Shown: one piece after another, positions 17,306-25,915 of the stretch | Position numbering within the stretch: position 1 is the first letter of the stretch | Layout: every line of letters starts with the position of its first letter | Origin: UBA668 sp041394605 | GTDB lineage: Bacteria > Actinomycetota > Acidimicrobiia > Acidimicrobiales > Ilumatobacteraceae | DNA: 64,000 nt | Assembly (NCBI GenBank): GCA_041394605.1 | Contig: JAWKHX010000006.1 | Span: forward strand, 1-64,000 | Direction of reading: 5' to 3' | Made by a program: the position numbers and the translations under genes | Notes under the pieces: model-generated | What the model was told of the DNA's origin: nothing | Seen by the model: only the letters and a program-made list of their open reading frames with translations | Databases searched by the model: none

Positions 17306-19537
17306 TCAGTGAGTGAACGACACCTTCGGCAGCACCTTGCCGAGCCACTTCGGCAGGTACCAGTTGCGGTCGCCGAGCAGAGCCATCGTGGCGGGCACCA
17401 CCAGGACCCGCACCACCGTCGCATCGAGCAGCACGGCGAGGGCCAGTGTGATGCCGAGCTCGGTCGGCGGGATCGGGCCGGTGACCCCGAACGCCACGAA
17501 CACCACGATCATGATGAGCGCCGCGTTGGTGATCGGCCGGCCGGTACGGGCGATGCCTTCACGCACCGCCAGGTTGGTGTCCGCCGTGGCCTCGAACCGC
17601 TCGCGGATGGCCGCCAGCAGGAACAGCTGGTAGTCCATCGAGAGGCCGAAGAGCAGGGCGAAGAAGAACAGCGGGGCCCAGGCGTCGATGAACCCCTGGT
17701 GCTCGATGCCGATCAAGCCGGTGCCGTTGCCGTGCTGGAACACGATGGTGGCGAACCCGAAGGCGGCACCCACCGTGAGCAGGTTCATCAGCACCGAGAA
17801 CACTGCAACCACCAGGCTGCGGAACACCACCAGCAGCAGCACGAATGCCACCAGCAGGATCAGCGCGATCGCCAGCGGCGCCTTGCCGGTGAGCGTCTCG
17901 GCCAGGTCGTGGTTCTGCGCGGCCGGGCCGCCGACCAGCGCTGACGGGGCGACCCCGTCCATCGCGGCGCGGAGGTCCTTCACCATCGTCGCGGTGGCAT
18001 CGTCGTCCACCGCGGTGGAACCGGTGACACGGACGACGACGCGGCCGGTCTCGGCCGGAGCGGTGACCACTCGGGCGTCGACCACGCCGGGCACCTGCTG
18101 GGCAGCGGCGACGACGGCCTCCGCCTCGGGGGCGTCCACGGTGATGAAGGCCGGCGCCGCAGCGCCCTCGCCGTACGCGGCGACCAGGGTCTCGTAGCCG
18201 TCGCGGCTGGTGCGGCCCTCGTCGACGACGCGCGGCCCGGGCATGCCGAGCTTCATCCCGATGGCCGGCGCCGCGAGCGCGCCGAGCAGCAGCACGCCGA
18301 TGGTCAGGGTCAGCGCCGGGCGGCGCAGCGCCACGCCGGTGAGCTTGGCCCACCGGGTCTCGGCGGCGATGTCCGGGTCCTCCTCGTGGTGCGGCCGCTT
18401 GGACTTGCGGGTGTGCAGCACCCGGTCGCCCAGGGCGACGAGGATGGCCGGCAGCAGCGTCAGCGAGGCGAACGCCACGGCGACGACGGACAGGATCATG
18501 CCCAGCGCCATCGAGCGGAAGACCATCACCGGCACCACGAACACGGCGGCCAGCGAGAACACGACCGTGAGGGCCGAGAGGAACACGGCCTTACCGGCGG
18601 TGCTCAGCGTGTTGGCGATGCCGTCGTAGATGTTGGCGCCCTCGGCCCGCTCTTCCCGGTAGCGGGAGACGATGAAGAGGCTGTAGTCGATGCCGACCGC
18701 CAGGCCGATCATCATCGAGAAGTTCATCGACCACACCGACAGGGGCATCTGCAGCCCCAGCAGGTGCAGCGAGGCGAAGCCCGTGGCAATGCCGGCGACC
18801 GCGAGGATCAGCGGCAGGCCGGCTGCCAGCGCGCTGCCGAACGCCACCAGCAGCAGGATCATGCTGGGCAGACCGGACAGCAGCTCGGCCTTGTGCAGCG
18901 CCTCCTCGTTGGAACGGTTGAAGTCGCTCCAGACGGCCCACTCGCCGGTGACGTCGGCGGTGGCGCCGGCCGGCAATTCGAAGTCGGCCACGAAGTCGCC
19001 CAGCTCACCGGCGGACTCGGGCAGGTCGGCGTCTTCCTCAGCCTGGAGCGCCACGGGAATCAGCGCGGTCCGGCCATCCATCGCCAGCAGGCCGGACTCC
19101 GCCGGCATCTGCCGCGGATCCACCACCTGCATCGCACCAGGCGCATCGGCCAGCGCCGTGACCAGTGCGTCGAGGCCGGCGGGGTCGTCGGCCAGCGGGG
19201 CCTCCTGCTGGTACACCACGAACGCGGCCTCGGCGCCGAGGCCGGCGAAGTCCTGCCGCAGTTCGTCGCGCACCACCTGCGAGGTGCTGCCCTGGGCCTC
19301 CCACCCGGCGCCGGAGAGCGCGCCGTTGAGCGTGATCGCCAGCGGGGCGGCGCCGAGGGCCACGATGGCCCACACCACCATCACCAGCTTGCGATGGCGG
19401 GCGCTGAAGACGGCGATCCGGCCGAGGAGGCCGGGCTTGCCCAGGTGATGATGGCCACGCTCCAGGTCCGGGTGCGGTTCGGGATGAGGCTGCCCGTCGT
19501 GAGCGGCGTCGGCGCGTTCGTCGATGTCGATACCCAT
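17306..19537 (-). CDS. MMPL/RND-family membrane transporter
   Basis: The 743-residue protein has two MMPL repeats. Each has a large extracytoplasmic loop and a cluster of helices, with GIDYSLFIVSRYREE in the first half and LSMDYQLFLLAAIRE in the second. About 11-12 membrane segments are visible. MMPL proteins export lipids, metals or other compounds using the proton gradient. The cytosolic N-terminus is His-rich (DGQPHPEPHPDLERGHHH), suggesting metal binding. The ATG at 19537 is preferred because AAGGTGG lies 8 bp upstream; a GTG at 19549 is possible. It forms an operon with the CsoR-type repressor. Confidence 0.85.
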   Translation of the reverse strand: MGIDIDERADAAHDGQPHPEPHPDLERGHHHLGKPGLLGRIAVFSARHRKLVMVVWAIVALGAAPLAITLNGALSGAGWEAQGSTSQVVRDELRQDFAGLGAEAAFVVYQQEAPLADDPAGLDALVTALADAPGAMQVVDPRQMPAESGLLAMDGRTALIPVALQAEEDADLPESAGELGDFVADFELPAGATADVTGEWAVWSDFNRSNEEALHKAELLSGLPSMILLLVAFGSALAAGLPLILAVAGIATGFASLHLLGLQMPLSVWSMNFSMMIGLAVGIDYSLFIVSRYREERAEGANIYDGIANTLSTAGKAVFLSALTVVFSLAAVFVVPVMVFRSMALGMILSVVAVAFASLTLLPAILVALGDRVLHTRKSKRPHHEEDPDIAAETRWAKLTGVALRRPALTLTIGVLLLGALAAPAIGMKLGMPGPRVVDEGRTSRDGYETLVAAYGEGAAAPAFITVDAPEAEAVVAAAQQVPGVVDARVVTAPAETGRVVVRVTGSTAVDDDATATMVKDLRAAMDGVAPSALVGGPAAQNHDLAETLTGKAPLAIALILLVAFVLLLVVFRSLVVAVFSVLMNLLTVGAAFGFATIVFQHGNGTGLIGIEHQGFIDAWAPLFFFALLFGLSMDYQLFLLAAIRERFEATADTNLAVREGIARTGRPITNAALIMIVVFVAFGVTGPIPPTELGITLALAVLLDATVVRVLVVPATMALLGDRNWYLPKWLGKVLPKVSFTH

Positions 19538-19545
19538 AAGGGTAT
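19530..19545. promoter_or_regulatory. CsoR-type operator, start-proximal copy
   Basis: ATACCC and GGGTAT flank a 4-bp spacer ATAA, giving a 16-bp palindrome of the TACCC-N4-GGGTA form expected for CsoR-family repressors. It overlaps the MMPL start codon at 19537. Confidence 0.6.
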
Positions 19546-19552
19546 CCACCTT

Positions 19553-19568
19553 ATACCCCTAGGGGTAT
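19553..19568. promoter_or_regulatory. CsoR-type operator, perfect palindrome
   Basis: ATACCCCTAGGGGTAT is a perfect 16-bp palindrome that fits the CsoR-family operator pattern. It lies just upstream of the MMPL-csoR operon, 23 bp start-to-start from the second copy at 19530. Placement next to a CsoR-family gene makes autoregulation the natural reading. Confidence 0.75.
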
Positions 19569-19595
19569 CTATGCAACTCGGCCGGCGACGAGGGC

Positions 19596-21008
19596 TCAGC
19601 CCAGCCTGGCCTTCTGCACCTTGCCCATCGCATTGCGCGGCAGTTCGCCCACGAAGCGGATCTCCCGCGGGCGCTTGTGCACGGAGAGCGAGCCCGCCAC
19701 TGCCTCGACGAGCGCCGCTGCATCCGCGTCGACGCCCGGGTGCCGCACCACGAACGCGACGATCCGCTGGCCGAGGTCGTCGTCGGGCAGGCCGACCACG
19801 GCAACCTCGTCGACCGCCGGGTGGGCAAGTAGCGCGGTCTCCACTTCGCCGGCGCCCACCTTGTAGCCACCGGTCTTGATGATGTCCATCGACATCCGGC
19901 CGACGATCCGGTGGAACCCGCCCTCGTCGATGACGGCCGCGTCGCCGGTGCGGAACCACCCGCCGTCGTACGCCACCGCCGTGGCGTCTGGCCGCCCGAG
20001 GTAGCCGGCGAAGAGGGTCGCTCCGGCCACCTGCAGCTCACCGATGGTCACCCCGTCGTGCGGCACCGGTACGCCGTCCTCCCCCACCAGCCGGGTGCGC
20101 ACGCCATCGATCGGCATGCCCACCCAGCCCGGCCGCCGCTCCCCCACTGCCCGCGTGGACAGGGTGATCAGCGTCTCGGTCATCCCGTATCGCTCCACCG
20201 GGGCGTGGCCGGCGCGAGCCACCAGGAGGTCGAACACCGGCACCGGCAACGGCGCCGAACCGGACACCAGCAGGCGCGCCGACCGCAGGGCGCCGGCCGC
20301 CGTGGCATCCGCGGCCACCCTGCCCCACACCGTGGGCACGCCGAAGAACAGGCTGCCGTGTTCGCCGGTGGCCGCGGCCGCGTATGCCTGCGGAGTGGGA
20401 CGCCCGGTGTGCACCAGGCGGCAGCCCACACGCAGCGCACCGAGCACCCCGAGCACCAGGCCGTGCACATGGAACAGTGGCAGGCCGTGCACCAGCACAT
20501 CGTCGGGCGTCCAGCCCCAGGCTGCCGCCAGACCGTCGAGCCCGGCGGCCAGCGCCCGGTGCGGCAGCACCACGCCCTTCGGCGCGCCCGTGGTGCCGGA
20601 GGTGTAGACGATCAGGCCGGCGGTGTCCGCGCCGACCTGCGGCGCAACCCATGGCCCTGCCGAACCGCCGTGAGGGACCACCGGCAACCCGGGGTCAGGC
20701 CACGGCGGGTCGCCGATCACGGCAGCAGCGCCGGAGTCGCGGAGCACATGAGCGCGTTCCACCTCGCCGGCATCGTGAGGCACGGGAACGACCGGCACGC
20801 CGGCACGCAGGCCCGCGACCACCGCCACCACGGTGTCCAGGGTGGCCGCGGCATGGACCGCCACCGCCGGCATGCCGGCGATGCGCGACGCGACGGCATC
20901 GGCGCGGTGCCGCAACTCCGCCCAGCTCACCGCCTCATCGGCCACGCGGACAGCGGCCGGATGGTCGCCGAGGCGACCGCTCACGGCGGGGAGCAGCTCG
21001 TCGGTCAT
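19596..21008 (-). CDS. Acyl-CoA synthetase, malonyl-CoA synthetase (MatB)-like
   Basis: The 470-residue ANL-family enzyme shows the ATP-binding loop YTSGTTGAPKGVVLPHRAL, the motif VERYGMTET, the hinge region YDGGWFRTGDAAVID and a C-terminal LPRNAMGKVQKARL with the catalytic lysine. The compact length and the ERYGMTE block resemble MatB-type synthetases that activate malonate or methylmalonate to CoA thioesters. A different short acid cannot be excluded. The ATG at 21008 starts MTDELLPAVSGRL. It lies 60 bp after the conserved hypothetical gene on the same strand and just upstream of the MMPL operon. Confidence 0.75.
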   Translation of the reverse strand: MTDELLPAVSGRLGDHPAAVRVADEAVSWAELRHRADAVASRIAGMPAVAVHAAATLDTVVAVVAGLRAGVPVVPVPHDAGEVERAHVLRDSGAAAVIGDPPWPDPGLPVVPHGGSAGPWVAPQVGADTAGLIVYTSGTTGAPKGVVLPHRALAAGLDGLAAAWGWTPDDVLVHGLPLFHVHGLVLGVLGALRVGCRLVHTGRPTPQAYAAAATGEHGSLFFGVPTVWGRVAADATAAGALRSARLLVSGSAPLPVPVFDLLVARAGHAPVERYGMTETLITLSTRAVGERRPGWVGMPIDGVRTRLVGEDGVPVPHDGVTIGELQVAGATLFAGYLGRPDATAVAYDGGWFRTGDAAVIDEGGFHRIVGRMSMDIIKTGGYKVGAGEVETALLAHPAVDEVAVVGLPDDDLGQRIVAFVVRHPGVDADAAALVEAVAGSLSVHKRPREIRFVGELPRNAMGKVQKARLG

Positions 21009-21068
21009 CTGCCGGACGCTACCGCGGGCGCGCCGCCGCCTCCGGTGTGGCCACCGGGGCAAGACCCG

Positions 21069-21698
21069 TCAGGGAAGCGTGTAGCTGTTCTCGAACTCGT
21101 CCTGGATGACGGTGGCAACCGAGGCCGTGGTGTCCACGATCAACTCCTCGTCGAGAATGCGGGTGCGGTACGACCAACCCTCCGGCAGGGCCAGCCGCTC
21201 GCCCAGGCTGCTCAAGGTGGCCTCCGAGATCGACGGGTCCACCCCGATGCACAGCGCCTGCATCACATATGCGGTCCCGTCCGCGGCCACCAGTTCGTAC
21301 ACCGGCTTGCCCGCGTCCCAGAAGAACACGGCGCCCCGGTTCACATGGCGGACCGTGTACGGCGTGCTCTGCGGCATGTCGCCGAGCTCGACCGTGGCGA
21401 TGCGGCGCGTGAGGATGCCGTTGAACTCGCGCAGCACAGGTTCCACCACGGCCACCTTGGTGCCCAGCCCGTCCAGCACCCAGTGGCGCGGCCCGTTCAG
21501 CTTCACGAACGCGGCGCCGAGGTCGGCGGCGATGGCCGTGGCGTCCAGCCCCTCCCACAACTCCTGCGGGCAGTCGTTGAGCATCTGGGTGCCCCAGACC
21601 TCTGCCTCCAGCCCCTTGTCGCGCAGGTAGACGGCGAGCACTTCGCCGTACCGCACCCCGCGCATGTCCGAGATCAGCCGCTGCGGCCGGTCGTCCAT
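21069..21698 (-). CDS. Conserved protein of unknown function
   Basis: The 209-residue cytosolic protein has conserved-looking blocks RGVRYGEVLAVYL, QMLNDCPQELWEGLDA and KLNGPRHWVLDGLGTK, and ends DEFENSYTLP. Comparable proteins occur in many actinobacteria and appear only as hypothetical. The start ATG at 21698 follows AGGGGG at ideal spacing, so upstream in-frame starts are not used. It has no signal peptide or membrane helix. It sits on the same strand between the TOPRIM remnant and the MatB-like gene, which gives little functional information. Confidence 0.75.
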   Translation of the reverse strand: MDDRPQRLISDMRGVRYGEVLAVYLRDKGLEAEVWGTQMLNDCPQELWEGLDATAIAADLGAAFVKLNGPRHWVLDGLGTKVAVVEPVLREFNGILTRRIATVELGDMPQSTPYTVRHVNRGAVFFWDAGKPVYELVAADGTAYVMQALCIGVDPSISEATLSSLGERLALPEGWSYRTRILDEELIVDTTASVATVIQDEFENSYTLP

Positions 21699-21732
21699 GT
21701 GATTCCCCCTCGTCGATCGTCCTCGCCGAATC

Positions 21733-21999
21733 TTATGGCAGACCACCTGCCAATTTCAAGCGGGAGTTGTGGTGGCCAGCACCGCAGCCAACGTCCTCCA
21801 GGTCGGCCACGCACACGAAGAACCCGGCGCGCTCCAGGCCGCCCCTGTCCGCCCCGCCCAGCGCCCGGCGGAAGTGGCGCTCCTCCGCCAGGTCGTAGAT
21901 CCCGCGGACCTGGGTTCCCGGGGCGATGGCCGATGCGCGGACCGTGGCGTCGGGGCCGGTCTCGTAACCCGTCGATGTCGCTGGGCACGGCACGATCAT
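21733..21999 (-). pseudogene. Fragment of a TOPRIM-domain (OLD-like) nuclease protein
   Basis: Eighty-eight codons contain YDLAEERHFRRAL and LERAGFFVCVADLED, which match the core of TOPRIM domains in actinobacterial OLD-type proteins (GLCDAGEE...LGFFVCVADLEDE). The family normally continues for well over 100 residues on both sides. Here the ATPase part is missing and similarity stops abruptly after ADLED. The ATG overlaps the hutI stop (ATGA), which would arise by chance if the fragment was inserted. It is best read as a degraded remnant; expression through coupling to hutI is possible but unsupported. Confidence 0.5.
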
Positions 22000-23192
22000 C
22001 GCGTTCCGGCAGCGACCCCCGCTTCCACCACACCGGCGATCAGCGGCACACCGGGCCGGTACACCAGATGGGTGTACGAAGGGGCGTCCAGCACCACCAG
22101 GTCGGCACGGGCCCCGGGGCGGAGGACGCCGATGTCACTGCGGCGCAGCGCCGCGGCCCCGCCGGTGGTGGCCGCACGCACGGCCTCCTCCGCCGTCATG
22201 TGCATGTCGCGCACGGCGAGCGCGATGCAGAACGACATCGACGTGGTGAAGCTGCTGCCCGGGTTGCAGTTCGTGGCCAGCGCCACGGTGGCGCCGGCGT
22301 CGATGACCCGGCGGGCGTCCGGGTAGGGCTGGCGGGTGCTGAAGTCGGTGGCCGGCAGGAAGGTGGCCACCGTGCCACCGCCGGCCAACGCGGCGACGTC
22401 CGCGTCGGTCAGGTAGGTGCAGTGGTCGGCCGACGCGCAGCCCATCTCCACCGCCAACTGCACCCCGGGGCCGTGCCCCAGCTGGTTGGCGTGCAGCCGC
22501 AGGCCCAACCCGGCGGCGCGGCCGGCCGTCAGCACGGCCCGGCACTGGTCCGCATCGAACGCACCCACCTCGCAGAACGCATCGATCCACCGGGCGTGCG
22601 GCGCCGCAGCCGCCAGCATCGGGCCGCACACCTCCGCCACATAGTCGTCGGCGCGGCCGTCGAACTCCGGGGGCACCACATGTGCCCCGAGGAAGGTGGT
22701 CTCCGGCGTGAACGCCGAGGCCACCTGCAGGCAGCGGGCCTCGTCCACCGCCGTGAGCCCGTAGCCGGACTTGATCTCCACCGTGGTGATCCCGGCCCGG
22801 CGCGCCTCCTCGCGCAAGCGGGCCGTGGCGGCGTGCAACTCGGCTGCGGTGGCAGCCCTCGTCGCCGCCATCGACACCCGGATCCCGCCCGCTTCGTACG
22901 GACGGCCGGCCATCCGGGCGGCGAACTCGTCGCCCCGGTCACCGGCGAACACCAGGTGGGTGTGGCTGTCCACGAAGCCCGGCAGCACGCAGCGGCCGGC
23001 GGCGTCGATGCGTCGATCCGCCACCTGGCCGGCTGGACCGACGGACACCACGTGCTCGCCGGCGAACACCACCGACGCGTTGCGGACCAGCCCGAGCGGG
23101 CCGTCACCCAGCGAGGAGTCGTTGGTGACCAGGAGGCCGATGCCGTCGACCACCGTGGTCGGTGCCGTCGGTGCGCCTGCCGGGATGGTCAC
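21996..23192 (-). CDS. hutI: Imidazolonepropionase
   Basis: The 398-residue amidohydrolase catalyses the third step of histidine degradation, hydrolysing 4-imidazolone-5-propionate to N-formimino-L-glutamate. The metal-ligand signature VDSHTHLVFAGDRGDEF is present, as are VEIKSGYGL, HANQLGHGPGVQLA and ATNCNPGSS, all characteristic of HutI. Length is normal. The GTG start overlaps the hutF stop (GTGA at 23189-23192), so translation is coupled; an adjacent in-frame GTG at 23195 is the alternative. It ends in an overlap with the TOPRIM fragment. Confidence 0.95.
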   Translation of the reverse strand: MTIPAGAPTAPTTVVDGIGLLVTNDSSLGDGPLGLVRNASVVFAGEHVVSVGPAGQVADRRIDAAGRCVLPGFVDSHTHLVFAGDRGDEFAARMAGRPYEAGGIRVSMAATRAATAAELHAATARLREEARRAGITTVEIKSGYGLTAVDEARCLQVASAFTPETTFLGAHVVPPEFDGRADDYVAEVCGPMLAAAAPHARWIDAFCEVGAFDADQCRAVLTAGRAAGLGLRLHANQLGHGPGVQLAVEMGCASADHCTYLTDADVAALAGGGTVATFLPATDFSTRQPYPDARRVIDAGATVALATNCNPGSSFTTSMSFCIALAVRDMHMTAEEAVRAATTGGAAALRRSDIGVLRPGARADLVVLDAPSYTHLVYRPGVPLIAGVVEAGVAAGTR

Positions 23193-24537
23193 CACAGCGC
23201 CTTCATCGCCGCGGTCAGCGCAGCCGGCACGTCCAGCGACACGTGCGCGCCGTCCTCCACCACCATGCGGCCACCCACCACCACGTCCCGCACGTCGCAT
23301 GCCGTCGCGGCGAACACCGAGGTGGCGACGGCCGACGCCGCGTCGGCACCTGCGGTGCGCACCGTGTCCAGCCGCACCGTCACGAAGTCGGCGAGCGCAC
23401 CCGCGGCCAGCACCCCTCCTTCCGCCCAGCCCAGGGAATGCGCGCCCCCGGCGGTGGCCGCTGCCAGCAGCGCCTGGGGTGGGTGATGCCCACGACCCAA
23501 GGTGGCCAGCCGCTCGTCCAACTCCACGCCGCGAGCTTCCTCGAACAGGTCGATCACGGCGTGGGAATCCGTGCCCAACGCCAGCGACGCACCCGCGGCG
23601 TGCAGCAGGCGGGCCGGCCCGATGCCGTCGGCAAGGTCGCGTTCCGTGGTGGGGCACAGGCAGCAGGTGCAGCCCGAGTTGCCCAGCAGGCCGATGTCCA
23701 CGCCGCTCAGATGCGTGGCGTGCACCGCGGTGAAGTGCGGCCCGAGCGCGCCGTGCTCGGCCAGCAGCGCCGACGGGGTGAGGTGGTGGGCGGCGATGCA
23801 CTGCTCGTTCTCCGCCGGCTGCTCGCTGACGTGGGCGTGCAGTGGCAGGTCGTGCCCAGCGGCCCAGCGGGCAACGGTGGCGATGGACGCGGGTCCACCG
23901 CACGCACCGAATGGATTGCCGCTCCTGAGCGGGCGGCAGCGCCCGCAGCGACGCTCACCGCCGCCGCTCGCTCCGCCCAGGCGTCGGCATCACCGTCGGA
24001 GAAACGAACCTGCACCGGGTTGGGAGCGAGCGGCACACCGTCGGCCCCGACACCACCGTGGAGGTAGCACGTGTCCAGAAGGGTGATCCGCATGCCGACG
24101 TCGGCGGCCGCGGCCAGCAGTGCTGCACCCATCTCATTGGGGTCGTCGTAGGGCACACCACCCGGGCCGTGATGCAGGTAGTGGAATTCGCCCACGCAGG
24201 TGATCCCGGCCAGCAGCATCTCGCCGTAGACGGCCGTGGCGAGCGAGTGGTACGTGTCCGGGTCCAGCCGCTCGGCCACCCGGCACATCTGCTCACGCCA
24301 TGTCCAGAACGAACCCTCGCCGGCGTGGGTGCGGCCCCGCAATGCCCGGTGGAAGGCATGGCTGTGGGCATTCACCAGGCCCGGCAGCGTCAGGCCGCGC
24401 AGGCGCACGGCACCGGCAGAGAACCCGACACCGGCGTGCACGGTGGTGATCCGGCCGCCGTCAACTTCCAGCAGCACGCCTGGCTCGGCGGTGGCCCCGC
24501 CCAGCCACGCCAGTTCGCACCAGTAGCGATCCGTCAC
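23189..24537 (-). CDS. hutF: Formimidoylglutamate deiminase, interrupted by one frameshift
   Basis: This amidohydrolase converts N-formimino-L-glutamate to N-formyl-L-glutamate and ammonia. The N-terminal part, from the GTG at 24537, contains PGLVNAHSHAFHRALRG and GEFHYLHHGPGG. Near 23893 the frame breaks within AVDP; moving to the neighbouring frame recovers ASIATVARWAAGHDLPLHAH, then VHATHLSG and the remaining third, through TDSHAVIDLFEEA. One missing base explains the break. The start overlaps the def-like stop and the end overlaps hutI, both as GTGA. The protein is about 450 residues if repaired, as expected for HutF. Confidence 0.85.
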
Positions 24538-25109
24538 GAGCCCACCCGCTCCACGAACTCGGTGATCCGGCGGACGAACTGGTCGCGGTGGAAGCGCTCG
24601 AACTGCTCCCATGTGGTGAGGCTGCGCGTGTCGTGCACCCGGTCGAGGAACAGCAGTCCGTCGAGATGATCGCACTCGTGCTGGAACGTCCCGGCGGTGA
24701 GGCCGCGGCGGACCTCGTCGTGCTCGTTGCCGTCGCGGTCCAGGTAGCGCACGCGCACGTTCACGTGGCGCAGCACGTCGCCGCGCAGGTTCGGCACGGA
24801 CAGGCAGCCCTCGTTGATCTCCACCATCTCGTCGTCGATCGGCTCGATGACCGGGTTCACCACCACTGTCAGCGGGATGCGCGGTTTGTACGGGTACCGC
24901 GGGTTGTGGTTGACCTCGATCGTGGCAATGCGCACGAGCTCACCGACCTGCGGCGCGGCGATGCCCGCACCGTTCGCGGCCCTCATCGTGTCCACCATGT
25001 CGTCGATCAACGCCTGCACCTGCGGAGACGCCAACTCCTCGACCGTGACGTCCCGGCTGCGCTCGCGCAGCAGCGGGTTGCCGACGTGCAGGATCTCGCG
25101 GACCGTCAC
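24534..25109 (-). CDS. def: Peptide deformylase-like metallohydrolase inside the hut operon
   Basis: The 191-residue product has all three deformylase motifs: GAGIAAPQVG, EGCLSVP and QHECDHLDG. The metal ligands Cys and two His and the catalytic Glu are therefore intact. Canonical deformylase removes the formyl group from nascent N-formylmethionine. Here the gene is wedged between phyH and hutF, overlapping both by GTGA, in an operon whose HutF product is N-formylglutamate. A second role on that compound is possible and is inference only. Length is normal and the GTG start at 25109 is fixed by the overlap. Confidence 0.9.
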   Translation of the reverse strand: MTVREILHVGNPLLRERSRDVTVEELASPQVQALIDDMVDTMRAANGAGIAAPQVGELVRIATIEVNHNPRYPYKPRIPLTVVVNPVIEPIDDEMVEINEGCLSVPNLRGDVLRHVNVRVRYLDRDGNEHDEVRRGLTAGTFQHECDHLDGLLFLDRVHDTRSLTTWEQFERFHRDQFVRRITEFVERVGS

Positions 25110-25915
25110 TGCGGCCGCCGCCAGAGGATCGGGAACAGCGGGTGCTCCAGCGGGGCGCCGTCAGGCAGTTCGTCGGCCAGGCCGGGGAACGGCGGCGAGG
25201 TCACCCACGGGCGCACGGCGTGGCGCATGTCCTCGCCGAGGAAGCGGATGGACAGCACCCGCCGGTGGTTCGGCCCGCTGACCCCGCCCGCGGCGTGCAG
25301 CGTGAGCATGTGGAAGCACACCGCATCGCCCGGCTCCAGCGCCCAACCGATGACCGGATGCAACTCGGGGTTGCCGTCGATATCGGGCAATTCCTGCAAC
25401 GTGCCCTCGGCGAACCACTTCGCCTGGTTGTCCTTGAACGTGCGCGGCATGTACCACGGGCCGAGGTGAGAGCCCTGCACGAACTCCAGGGTGCTCTCCC
25501 GCGGCACCGGGTCGATGGGGATCCACATGCTGATGTTCCGCCGGCCGTCCACGTTGTAGTACGGCAGGTCCTGGTGCCACGGGGTGCGCTGGCGGGTGCC
25601 GGGCTCCTTGTTCAGCACATGGTCGTGGTACAGCCGCACCTCGTCGGCGCCCATCAACTCGCCGGCAATGGCAGCTGCGTCGGTCTCGCGGATGAACGTC
25701 TCCATCGCCGGGATCCGCTGCCAGTTGCAGAAGTCCTCCACAAACGCGCCGTCGCTCATCTCGCTGGCCCGCTTCGCCAGCGGCGACAGGTCTGCCAGGT
25801 TGGCCTCGATCGCCTCGCGGGCGAGCTCCATCTGCTGCGGCGTGAACGCGTTGCGCACACAACACGCCCCATCCTGGGCGAAGTCGCCCTCGATGCGGCG
25901 GCTCGCTTCGTTCAT
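25106..25915 (-). CDS. Phytanoyl-CoA dioxygenase (PhyH) family protein
   Basis: The 269-residue protein fits the Fe(II)/2-oxoglutarate dioxygenase PhyH family. The iron-binding HxD appears in TPWHQDLPYYN, and the distal His in FHMLTLHAAGGV with the following Arg in NHRRVLSIRFLG. It presumably hydroxylates a small substrate; family members act on fatty acyl-CoAs, ectoine, amino acids and others. Its position between hutU and def, overlapping hutU as TGATG and def as GTGA, ties expression to histidine breakdown but does not name the substrate. Confidence 0.85.
   Translation of the reverse strand: MNEASRRIEGDFAQDGACCVRNAFTPQQMELAREAIEANLADLSPLAKRASEMSDGAFVEDFCNWQRIPAMETFIRETDAAAIAGELMGADEVRLYHDHVLNKEPGTRQRTPWHQDLPYYNVDGRRNISMWIPIDPVPRESTLEFVQGSHLGPWYMPRTFKDNQAKWFAEGTLQELPDIDGNPELHPVIGWALEPGDAVCFHMLTLHAAGGVSGPNHRRVLSIRFLGEDMRHAVRPWVTSPPFPGLADELPDGAPLEHPLFPILWRRPQ

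Noticed and set aside
21996..23903. An extended HutI starting at 23903
   Set aside because: The extra N-terminal 237 codons are the wrong frame of hutF. HutI homology begins at the GTG that overlaps the hutF stop.
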